Shown: piece after piece, positions 50,934 to 58,788 of the stretch
Numbering within the stretch: the stretch's first letter is position 1
How the letters are laid out: each line of letters opens with the position of its first letter
DNA from: JACPDI01 sp035463475
Lineage (GTDB): Bacteria > Acidobacteriota > Vicinamibacteria > Vicinamibacterales > 2-12-FULL-66-21
Direction: 5' to 3'
Length of the DNA stretch: 64,000 nt
NCBI GenBank assembly: GCA_035463475.1
Contig: DATHTE010000003.1
Span: 1-64,000, forward strand
Translations under genes and position numbers: made by a program
Notes under the pieces: generated by a model
What the model saw: the letters and a program-made list of their open reading frames with translations, nothing else
Databases searched by the model: none
What the model was told of the DNA's origin: nothing

Positions 50934-53030
50934 TCATTGCTGAAGCGTGATGACGATGTTTCCGACCTCATCGGCGGCAGCATTCGCACCTGGAGGGATC
51001 ACGCAGGTCGAGTCGTACTCCTCGACGATGCAGGGTCCCGATCGGTGGACGGCGAGGTCCGCGCGGGTGAGGATCGGCGTTTTCAACCAACCCGAGTCGG
51101 GCCCGAAGTACACGCGGCGGCACGGGAATGGATCCGCGGCGTTCCGTCGTTGGGCCACGTCCAATCTCGCCGCCGCGCGGGGCTTATCCGGAACGCCGCG
51201 GCCGACAACGCGCAAGCTCACGATCTCCATCGGTTCGTGAGGCCCGGCGCGATGTCCATACATGCGCTCGTGTTCACGAGCGAACCCTTCCTCCAGGGCG
51301 GTCATGGCGTCGCGATCAATGGCGCCGGAAGGTGCAGAAATCGTTAGTTCGTATGACTGCCCTTGATAGCGCATGTCGACGGCGCGCCAGAGGCGGGCAC
51401 GGTCACCAGTGAACCCTTCGGCGGCAAGCCGCTCGAGGGCACGCCCCTCCATTCCGTCCCAGACCCCGTTGAGCGCGTGCAGATCGAGATCGCGAGTCCC
51501 GTGCCACCACGTCTGCACGTAGTGGTGTTCCACATCGGAGTACACGAGGCCGAACGCCGAGAAGAGCCCCGGAGAAGGCGGCACGACGATACGGGCGATC
51601 TCGAGGGACCGGGCGATTCCTGCGGCGAACAGCGGTCCATTGCCTCCGAATGCGAAGAGGACGTAATCACGCGGGTCACGACCGCGCTCGCTCGACACTG
51701 CCCGGATCGCGCGCCTCATGTTCGCGGCCGCGATCACGTGTGCGCCGTAGGCGGCTTCTTCGAGCCGCATGACGAGCGGCTTCGCGACCTTTTTCTCGAA
51801 GACCGCTAGGGAACGCGCGGCATTCAGCTTCACTGCACCACCGGCAAGCTGGAAAGGGTTCAGATAGCCGAGAATGACATTGGCGTCGGTGATGGTGGGC
51901 TCCGTCCCGCCGAGGTCATAGCAGAGTGGGCCGGGAAAGGCCCCCGCGCTTCGGGGGCCGACCTGAAGCGACCCCCCCGAGTCGATCCATACCACCGAGC
52001 CCCCGCCAGCGCCGACCTCCGCCAGATCGATCGCGGGAACTCGAATGAGATACCCCGCGCCCGACAGCAGGCGGGAACCGTGCATCATGCCCCCGCCCAC
52101 CTGGTATTCGGCCGCCCGAGTCACCTCGCCGTCTTGAACGATCGACGCTTTTGCCGTCGTCCCCCCCATGTCGAAGGTGATCGCCCTTGAGAGCCCCATT
52201 CTGCGCGCGAGGAACTGTGCGCCCACGACGCCGGCAGCGGGCCCTGACTCGATGATGTGCACGGGCATCCGGCACGCAGCCGCAGCGGTCATAAGACCAC
52301 CGTTGGATTGCATGATTAGAATCGGAGCAGTCACGCCAATTCGCTGAAGCCCCACTCGCAGTGCCTCGAGATAGGCTCGCACAACCGGCATCACGTACGT
52401 GTTGATGGCTGTCGTGGACGTTCTCTCGTACTCTCTGATTGCGGGCTCGACATCAACGCTGATGCAGACCGGTAGGTCCGGATGGTGGCGCTCCAAGTAC
52501 GCCTTGATCTGCTCCTCGTGGACGGGATTCGCGTACGAGTTGAGGAGGCACACCGCAATCGCTTCGACGTTCTCGCCGATCAGCCGTTGGACCGCTTGGT
52601 CGACGTCCGCCTCGTCCAGTGACCTGAGGACCTGGCCGCGCGCGTTCACGCGTTCATCGACCTCGAGTCGCAGGTACCGCTCCACCAGCGGAACGGGCTT
52701 CTGCCATTGGAGGTCGTACAGATTCGGCATCCGCAAGCGCCTGATTTCCAGAACGTCACGAAATCCTTTGGTCGTGATCAAGCCCGTGCGTGCTCCCCGG
52801 AGTTCGAGGATCGCGTTCGAAGCGACCGTCGTCCCGTGAAGGATTTCGCTAATCTCAGCGGGCGCCACACCAGCTTCGGCGAACACCTGCACGAGCCCGT
52901 CGACAATGGCGCGCGAGTAATCGTCTACCGTCGAAGAGATCTTCTTTGTGTGGACCTGACCGTCCTCGTCGAGGAAGACGATGTCGGTAAACGTTCCCCC
53001 GATGTCGACCCCCACCCTGAAGGCACTCAT
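50934..53030 (-). CDS. hyuA: Hydantoinase A/oxoprolinase family subunit
   Basis: 698 residues from ATG 53030. The N-terminal actin-like ATPase motif FRVGVDIGGTFTDIVFLDED is characteristic. Further family blocks are LHGTTVASNAILELRGARTG, FRDVLEIRRLRMPNLYDLQW, MQSNGGLMTAAAACRMPVHI, SGPAAGVVGAQFLARRMG and FDMGGTTAKASIVQDGEV. HyuA binds ATP and activates the cyclic amide substrate; HyuB completes the hydrolysis. Directly followed by hyuB. A GTG 15 bp upstream is an alternative start. Confidence 0.94.
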   Translation of the reverse strand: MSAFRVGVDIGGTFTDIVFLDEDGQVHTKKISSTVDDYSRAIVDGLVQVFAEAGVAPAEISEILHGTTVASNAILELRGARTGLITTKGFRDVLEIRRLRMPNLYDLQWQKPVPLVERYLRLEVDERVNARGQVLRSLDEADVDQAVQRLIGENVEAIAVCLLNSYANPVHEEQIKAYLERHHPDLPVCISVDVEPAIREYERTSTTAINTYVMPVVRAYLEALRVGLQRIGVTAPILIMQSNGGLMTAAAACRMPVHIIESGPAAGVVGAQFLARRMGLSRAITFDMGGTTAKASIVQDGEVTRAAEYQVGGGMMHGSRLLSGAGYLIRVPAIDLAEVGAGGGSVVWIDSGGSLQVGPRSAGAFPGPLCYDLGGTEPTITDANVILGYLNPFQLAGGAVKLNAARSLAVFEKKVAKPLVMRLEEAAYGAHVIAAANMRRAIRAVSSERGRDPRDYVLFAFGGNGPLFAAGIARSLEIARIVVPPSPGLFSAFGLVYSDVEHHYVQTWWHGTRDLDLHALNGVWDGMEGRALERLAAEGFTGDRARLWRAVDMRYQGQSYELTISAPSGAIDRDAMTALEEGFAREHERMYGHRAGPHEPMEIVSLRVVGRGVPDKPRAAARLDVAQRRNAADPFPCRRVYFGPDSGWLKTPILTRADLAVHRSGPCIVEEYDSTCVIPPGANAAADEVGNIVITLQQ

Positions 53031-53113
53031 GCCCGGGCTCCGCACCCGCAGGACTCGCCGAGTTTCATCTGTGACGCGGCCCTCCTCGCGCTGGACCGGC
53101 GGTCATGGCATCG

Positions 53114-54013
53114 CTAGGGAAGCAGACCGGCTTGGCGCAGCGCGTCACGAAGTTCCTGCTTCGCGGCGTCTCCCAATGGACGGAAAGGCGGCCGTACGGG
53201 ACCGGAAGGGAGGCCGACGAGTTCGAGCGCGGCCTTGGTAGCTGCCGGCTGCCCGTACTTCCGGCAAAAGTCGCGGATTGGCTGCCAGCGATAGAAGCGG
53301 CTCCGGGCCGACTCCCACTCGCCTGCCTGGATTTCCGCGTAAAGGGACACATACTCGGCGGTCATGAAGTTCGAGAGCGTGGAGGTACACCCGGGCATTC
53401 CGAGCGCCATCGCGCCGAGAATGGTTCCATCGGAGCCACACATGACGGCGATCTTGTCACCGGCGGCGGCAAGCGTCCGCACCTGAGCGTGGATATCCGT
53501 GGCGCCCTGCTTCACCGCGACAATGCGCTCGAGGTCTGCCAGTTCGCCGATCTGCTCGGGACTGAGATGCACACCGATGCTGGTGCTGTTGTAAATCATC
53601 ACCGGAACATCGACCGCCTCGCAGAGCGTCTCGAAGTGATGCCGGATGTCCTCTGGCTCGACTTCGGCGACGTACGGTGGTGTGACCATCACCATATCGG
53701 CGCCGGCGCGCCTGGCCGCCTCGCTCAGCGCCACGGCCTCCAGAGTTCCGCTCGCGGCCGTACAACACACGAGCGGCACGCGCCCCGCCACGACGTTTGC
53801 GGCGGCGGCAAAGAGCTGGCGGCGTTCGGATTCTGTGAGGCTCGGATACTCCGCGTAGGTGCCGCCGACGATGATCCCGTGTGAACCCGCATCAATAAAG
53901 TGATCGATGTTTCGCCGCAGCGAGACGAGGTCGACAGACAGGTCTCCGGACATCGGCGTAACCGCCAGAACGTAAATTCCTCGGATCTGCTGGCTCCTTC
54001 GTTTCATCGTCAT
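53114..54013 (-). CDS. DHDPS/N-acetylneuraminate lyase superfamily protein
   Basis: 299 residues, a single TIM barrel. The class I aldolase Lys is in ERIVAVKQGATD and the catalytic Tyr in VPVMIYNSTSIGVHLSPEQI. The usual GGTTGE motif reads GGTYAEYPSLTESER here, so the pyruvate-carboxylate-binding Thr-Thr pair is altered. That, plus the setting in a hydantoinase/amidase cluster, makes true dihydrodipicolinate synthase activity unlikely. A keto-acid lyase or a decarboxylase-dehydratase of a catabolic pathway is more plausible. It lies 84 bp upstream of hyuA. Confidence 0.88.
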   Translation of the reverse strand: MTMKRRSQQIRGIYVLAVTPMSGDLSVDLVSLRRNIDHFIDAGSHGIIVGGTYAEYPSLTESERRQLFAAAANVVAGRVPLVCCTAASGTLEAVALSEAARRAGADMVMVTPPYVAEVEPEDIRHHFETLCEAVDVPVMIYNSTSIGVHLSPEQIGELADLERIVAVKQGATDIHAQVRTLAAAGDKIAVMCGSDGTILGAMALGMPGCTSTLSNFMTAEYVSLYAEIQAGEWESARSRFYRWQPIRDFCRKYGQPAATKAALELVGLPSGPVRPPFRPLGDAAKQELRDALRQAGLLP

Positions 54014-54067
54014 CTGACGCTCGGTGTCGCGCGTGGCCGCTCCTCTCCGGGAATGTCGAGGCGCGGC

Positions 54068-54766
54068 TCAGAGGTATTGGGAAAGTACGTTGACCCGGTA
54101 TGACGCCGCGATCTTCCGGTTTAGGACCGGGTCGTCGAGTTCCAGGTCGTATGCCTCCCCAAAGACGAGCCCCGACCGGGTGGCAATGGTGCCCGAAAAC
54201 AGCACCACGCCCAGCCGAGGAGGCCACGTCACGTCCGGAAGGGCGCAGAGCAGCTCCCGCGGCGACAGAAGCCCGCCGAGCGCTCCTTCCTGATACAGCG
54301 ATCTCGTGCCGTTCTCGCTCGTCCAGCAACGGAGTACCAGCTCGTCCCAGTGATCCGCCACCTCGCGGTAGGGCCAGCACGACGCCGCGATGAACTTGCC
54401 GCACATCTGCTTGGAGGCCGGAATGGACTTCGTTTCGACGTCACGATCTGTTTGATCGCTGCCGACCGTCACCCAGATGTCGTCGCCGCGGCACAGCAGC
54501 ACGCACTCCACCTCGCCCGAGGACTTGTCGCTCACGACCGTCATCTCGCGGTCTGTCGTAAGCAGGTAGGGGGAGAAGTTCATGAACGTCGGGACTCGCG
54601 TTGGACGTGGCACGCCAAGCTGAGCGAGCTCTTCGATGTGTGCCTCCACGGCGTCCCGGTTGCGCCCTGCCCAGCCACAGCACATCAGGCGACCCGCCTC
54701 GAAGGTGAGTCGGCGCGATTCGCCCTTCGCGTTCACCGTGAGGGCGAGCGATTTCACTCCAATCAT
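54068..54766 (-). CDS. DUF2848 family protein
   Basis: 232 residues with the DUF2848 pattern: RLMCCGWAGRNRDAVEAHIE, ELAQLGVPRPTRVPTFMNFS, SSGEVECVLL, WVTVGSDQTDRDVE and SKQMCGKFIAASCWPYREVA. The C-terminal half (PRLGVVLFSGTIATRSGLVF then GEAYDLELDDPVLNR) resembles the end of fumarylacetoacetate hydrolase folds. I recall this family beside amidases and racemases in catabolic clusters; its reaction is not known to me. The start overlaps the amidase stop by 4 bp, so translation is coupled. Confidence 0.8.
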   Translation of the reverse strand: MIGVKSLALTVNAKGESRRLTFEAGRLMCCGWAGRNRDAVEAHIEELAQLGVPRPTRVPTFMNFSPYLLTTDREMTVVSDKSSGEVECVLLCRGDDIWVTVGSDQTDRDVETKSIPASKQMCGKFIAASCWPYREVADHWDELVLRCWTSENGTRSLYQEGALGGLLSPRELLCALPDVTWPPRLGVVLFSGTIATRSGLVFGEAYDLELDDPVLNRKIAASYRVNVLSQYL

Positions 54767-56211
54767 GACTCCTCCGATTCGATAGCCGATTGCCCTGAGG
54801 ACGTCAGCGTCGGACGCTTGACCAACCTCAAGTCACGTTCGAACGCGTCGCCGATCCGCAGGACCATCGCCTCGTCGAACGGACGTCCAGCGATTTGCAG
54901 ACCAATGGGCAAACCTGCTGCTGAGTAACCGCAGCAGACGGATAGGCAAGGCATGCCCGTCAGGTTGTAGATCCGAGTGAAACGGGTCAGCGCGGCAGGT
55001 ACCGGCTCCGCCCGGCCGTCCACCAGCACGGTGGTGTCGTCAATCAGCGGAGCCGTGACTGGCAGTTGCGGCGTGATCAGGGCGTCTACGGCCCGGAACG
55101 CCCGGGCAAAGGCGCCCTGCACCTTCCGTCTGATCCTGAGGGCTTTCAGGTAGTCCGCCGCGGAAACATTCGCGGCAGCGTCCAGCCGTGCGCGGACGTC
55201 CGTGCCGAGCGCCTCGGAACGCGTGCGGTGCCATTTCTCGAGAGAGCCCGCCGCTTCTGCGAACAGGATAATGGACGCGGCACGCGCGGCGTCCGGAAGG
55301 AGATCGAGCGAAATCGGCGACACGCTGGCACCCAGCTGTTTGAGCCGGGCGAGCGCCTGATCGATCGATGAGCGGACCTCAGGGTACAGGCCGTCGAAAT
55401 AGAACTGATCGGGAACGCCCAGCCTGACGCCCTCCAGATCTCCCTCGAGAGCACGCGTGTAGTCCGGTACCGGCACTCTAGCGCTCGACGGATCCCGCCG
55501 GTCGGGCCCGGCGAGTAACTGCATCGCAAGCGCGAGGTCTCGGACGCTGCCCGCAATCGGCCCCACGTGGTCCATCGACCACGCCAAAGGATAGGCGCCG
55601 AAACGGCTGACGCGCCCATACGTGGGTTTGAGGCCACAGACACCGCAAAGCGACGCGGGGATCCTGACCGAGCCGCCCGTATCCGTTCCCAGTGTCAGGA
55701 ACGCGAACGAGCAGGCTATGGCTGCTGCCGAGCCGCCGCTCGAGCCGCCCGTCATCCGGGAAGGGTCCCACGGATTCCGCACTGCGCCGTAGTGCGGGTT
55801 CACCGAGGTCGCGCCGAACGCAAACTCGTGCATGTTCAATTTGCCGAGCAGGATTCCGCCGGCCCGATCCAGACGGTCAACTACCGCCGCGTTGTATGAG
55901 GGCACGAACGCGTTCAGGACTTTCGACCCGCATGTCGTCCGTATTCCCCTGGTCAGGAACAGGTCTTTGACGGCGTACGGCACCCCGTGCAGTGGCCCCG
56001 CGTATCGCCCCTTCAGAATCTGCGATTCGGCCTTCGAGGCCGCAGCAAGCGCTGGTTTGACCAGAGTTGTGATGAACGCGTTGATGCGGCCGTCGTGCTC
56101 TTCGACCCGTTCAAGGCAGGCGCGGGTGATCTCGACCGGCGACGCCTGTTTCGTGCGGAGCGCGTCCGACAGCGACGAGAGCGTCCAGGTGTGGAGGTTT
56201 GTGGCGCTCAC
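54763..56211 (-). CDS. Amidase of the amidase-signature family
   Basis: 482 residues, normal length. The Ser-Ser-Lys triad is visible: Lys in GVPYAVKDLFLTRGI, cis-Ser in GTDTGGSVRIPASLCG and nucleophile Ser region in MTGGSSGGSAAAIA. GatA-like N-terminus (LSDALRTKQASPVEITRACL). It is more likely a catabolic amidase, for example for a carbamoyl or carboxamide intermediate, than the tRNA amidotransferase subunit, because no gatB or recognisable gatC is adjacent and the neighbours are HyuAB and DUF2848. It overlaps both adjacent genes by 4 bp. Confidence 0.9.
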   Translation of the reverse strand: MSATNLHTWTLSSLSDALRTKQASPVEITRACLERVEEHDGRINAFITTLVKPALAAASKAESQILKGRYAGPLHGVPYAVKDLFLTRGIRTTCGSKVLNAFVPSYNAAVVDRLDRAGGILLGKLNMHEFAFGATSVNPHYGAVRNPWDPSRMTGGSSGGSAAAIACSFAFLTLGTDTGGSVRIPASLCGVCGLKPTYGRVSRFGAYPLAWSMDHVGPIAGSVRDLALAMQLLAGPDRRDPSSARVPVPDYTRALEGDLEGVRLGVPDQFYFDGLYPEVRSSIDQALARLKQLGASVSPISLDLLPDAARAASIILFAEAAGSLEKWHRTRSEALGTDVRARLDAAANVSAADYLKALRIRRKVQGAFARAFRAVDALITPQLPVTAPLIDDTTVLVDGRAEPVPAALTRFTRIYNLTGMPCLSVCCGYSAAGLPIGLQIAGRPFDEAMVLRIGDAFERDLRLVKRPTLTSSGQSAIESEES

Positions 56212-56420
56212 GTATCTGACTCGTCGGGAAAGAAGATGTTTGCGGGCTCGAGTTCCAGTGGATCCAGCATGCCGAGCCGGTCGGCTTGTTCTTTCAGGGT
56301 TTCCGCCGGCACTGGACGGAGCGCGGCAGGTGCAGGCCGCGCCGGCGACCTGGCAAGAGACCGGGAGGCCTTTCTCCTGCGCCGCGAAACCGTTCTCGTG
56401 CGTGTTCGTTTCTTCGGCAT
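56208..56420 (-). CDS. Small protein coupled to the amidase
   Basis: 70 residues. The N-terminal third is very basic (KKRTRTRTVSRRRRK), followed by an Ala/Pro hinge and an acidic end (LGMLDPLELEPANIFFPDES). It overlaps the amidase start by 4 bp (ATGA), the main support for it being real. By position it could be a GatC- or AtzG-like amidase partner, as small partners are known for some amidases, but I see no clear sequence match. No good Shine-Dalgarno. Confidence 0.45.
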   Translation of the reverse strand: MPKKRTRTRTVSRRRRKASRSLARSPARPAPAALRPVPAETLKEQADRLGMLDPLELEPANIFFPDESDT

Positions 56421-56462
56421 CGCTGTCTGGCCGTTCGAGGAACAGCCGGGGGTTGAAGCCAG

Positions 56463-57824
56463 TTACGTGGTGCCCTCCGTCCGCGCGTGGCCGAGTGCCC
56501 CGACCCGGCCCCGACGCGGGGTGGACAGCAGGATCAGGATCGCGGCGACCGCTTCGATTCCGGCAACCACATAAAGTCCTGCCGCGGTCTTCCCGGTGAC
56601 GTCCATCAGCCAGCCGACAACGAACGGGCCAAGCCAGCCGGAAAGGTTACCGATAGAGTTGATGAGCGCGATGCCGCCTGCGGCAGCCGTACCTGCAAGC
56701 AGCATCGTCGGGATCTGCCAGAACGGCGCGAAGGCGCTCAGCACGGCGGCCTGGGCGAGAACGAGCGCAGCAAAGGCCAACGGTGGCGTATTCGCAAATA
56801 CGCCAATCAGCACCAGGCCTACGGCCGCGGCCAGGCAGGGGAGCGCCGTATGGTAGCGCCGCTCCAGCAGACGGTCTGAGCTCCGTCCGACGATCACGAG
56901 CGCGATCATCGCGACGATGTACGGCACGGCCGAGAGCAGCCCGATCACCGCGTTGCTCTGCACCCCGATACCTCTGATAATCGTCGGGCTCCAGAACCCG
57001 AGCGTCGGATTAGCGCTCACAAGGCAGAAGTAAATCAAGGCCAGGAGCCACACGCGTGGGATCCGCAGCGCCGCGCCGAATCCATGCTGCCTCCGACCGG
57101 CTCGGCGCTTATCAGCATCCAGATCGGTGAGAACGAGCTGCTTCTCGCCAGGCGTCAGCCACCGGGCTTGAGCGGGCGTGTCATCGATGAGCACGAACGT
57201 CAGGAGCCCGAAGACGACAGAAGGTATGCCCTCGATCACAAAGAGCCACTGCCAGTTCGCCAGGCCAGCGTAGCCCCCCATCGCGCTCATCACCCAGCCA
57301 GAGATGGGGCCACCCGTCATCCCGGCAATCGGAACGGCCGTCATGAAGAAACTCGTCATGCCCGCGCGGCGGCTGGCGGGGAACCAGTACGTCAGATACA
57401 GGAGCACGCCAGGGTAGAGGCCTGCTTCAAAGGCACCGAGCAGGAAACGCAGCACGTAGAACTGCGTCGAAGTCTTCACGAACATCATGGCGATGCTCGT
57501 CACGCCCCACAGCAACGCGATTCGCGCAAGAGTCTTGCGTGCGCCGATCTTCTCCAGCAGGAGGTTGCTCGGGATTTCGAACAAAAGGTACCCGAGGTAG
57601 AAAATGCCAGCTCCGAACCCGTACACTGCCTCGCTGAAACCGAGGTCGTCCAGCATCTGTAGCTTGGCGAACCCGACGTTCACGCGGTCGAGCCACGCCA
57701 TCACGAACAGGAGGCTGAGGAATGGGATAATCCGCTTGCCAATCTTCCGGTAGACCGCATCCGCCTCACCGGCCGACGTCGCGCTGAGCGTCGCTCCGGC
57801 CAGTTGTTCGACGGGCTGCTGCAT
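56463..57824 (-). CDS. MFS transporter, anion:cation symporter type
   Basis: 453 residues with about 12 membrane segments. Family marks are RIIPFLSLLFVMAWLDRVNV at TM1 and FYLGYLLFEIPSNLLLEKIG after TM2, with RKTLARIALLWG; the central loop holds LTPGEKQLVLTDLDADKR. This ACS-type subgroup takes up organic anions such as hexuronates, phthalate and other carboxylates. It probably imports the substrate of the downstream amidase/hydantoinase genes. GGAG before the ATG overlaps the end of the TSUP gene. Confidence 0.92.
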   Translation of the reverse strand: MQQPVEQLAGATLSATSAGEADAVYRKIGKRIIPFLSLLFVMAWLDRVNVGFAKLQMLDDLGFSEAVYGFGAGIFYLGYLLFEIPSNLLLEKIGARKTLARIALLWGVTSIAMMFVKTSTQFYVLRFLLGAFEAGLYPGVLLYLTYWFPASRRAGMTSFFMTAVPIAGMTGGPISGWVMSAMGGYAGLANWQWLFVIEGIPSVVFGLLTFVLIDDTPAQARWLTPGEKQLVLTDLDADKRRAGRRQHGFGAALRIPRVWLLALIYFCLVSANPTLGFWSPTIIRGIGVQSNAVIGLLSAVPYIVAMIALVIVGRSSDRLLERRYHTALPCLAAAVGLVLIGVFANTPPLAFAALVLAQAAVLSAFAPFWQIPTMLLAGTAAAGGIALINSIGNLSGWLGPFVVGWLMDVTGKTAAGLYVVAGIEAVAAILILLSTPRRGRVGALGHARTEGTT

Positions 57825-57833
57825 GGATTCTCC

Positions 57834-58763
57834 TTAGGCGCTGGCGTCAACCGCGGCGTCCGGCAGCGGCACTCTGTCCGCTCTCGCGGACCACAGCATC
57901 GTCACCGCCGTGTAGATGACGACCACGACGACGAGCCACCGCAGCCAGTACAACGGGAGTTCCCTGACGACATAGGCGGCCAGCAGCACTCCGGGAACGC
58001 CGCCAATGGCCAGACCGCGCGCGACGCGCAAACTGTAGCTGCGCTCCCGGATGAATCGCATACTGGCTACCGCCATCACGAAGGCGCCGGACCCCGTCAT
58101 GATGGGAAATGCGGCTCTGGGACTCATGCCAAGCAGGCTGACGAGAATCAACGAAGGTGCATACAGCCCGATGCCCAGCGTTTGGAGGGAGCCGAAGACG
58201 AAGCTGCCGCTCACCGCGATCGCCAGCCGGAGGCCGCGAACGCCGAGCGCCTCTCCACCCGCGGGAAAGAGACGCAGCTGCGTCATGAACATCACCGTGG
58301 CCGCGACGAGCAGACCCACGCCGATCCCGATCTGAATGCGGCGGCGCGGCCAGTGGGCCACCACCCCTGCGCCGAGCCACGCGCCGATGGCGGACGCGCC
58401 GATCATCCCGTACAACGTCAGCGTGTCCACTTCGATGATTGACGTGTAAATAAACGCCTGGGCGATGGTCGGCAGCGCATGTCCGACGTTGAGAGTGCCC
58501 GGAATGATGCGGTCCGGGACCATCTGCTTCAGTTTGAAAACGGCCGTCGTCGGCGCGAAGGAGCCGATGCCGAGTGCGTCGAAGAAATTGGTGACCGCAC
58601 CCAGACAGAGCTGGAACCAGCCTGGAGCGCGGGCGTCGAGGATGCCGGAGGGATCGGCCGTCCCGTGCCGCGCCGCGGTGACGGCCCTCGTCCAAACGGC
58701 GAGATAGGCGGCGGTTGTGGCGCCCAACAGCCAGAGCAGAGCAGTAATTGGACTCACGTTCAC
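57834..58763 (-). CDS. TSUP family permease (TauE/SafE-like)
   Basis: 309 residues with about eight hydrophobic segments. The duplicated TSUP repeat is visible as FFDALGIGSFAPTTAVFKLK and later FVFGSLQTLGIGLYAPSLIL. Members export or import sulfite, sulfoacetate or other small organic anions. It sits directly upstream of the MFS gene and 25 bp after the VPS10 gene, all in one direction. Substrate unknown. Confidence 0.87.
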   Translation of the reverse strand: MNVSPITALLWLLGATTAAYLAVWTRAVTAARHGTADPSGILDARAPGWFQLCLGAVTNFFDALGIGSFAPTTAVFKLKQMVPDRIIPGTLNVGHALPTIAQAFIYTSIIEVDTLTLYGMIGASAIGAWLGAGVVAHWPRRRIQIGIGVGLLVAATVMFMTQLRLFPAGGEALGVRGLRLAIAVSGSFVFGSLQTLGIGLYAPSLILVSLLGMSPRAAFPIMTGSGAFVMAVASMRFIRERSYSLRVARGLAIGGVPGVLLAAYVVRELPLYWLRWLVVVVVIYTAVTMLWSARADRVPLPDAAVDASA

Positions 58764-58788
58764 AGCGACGCTTTGTTCGAGGCAGCCG

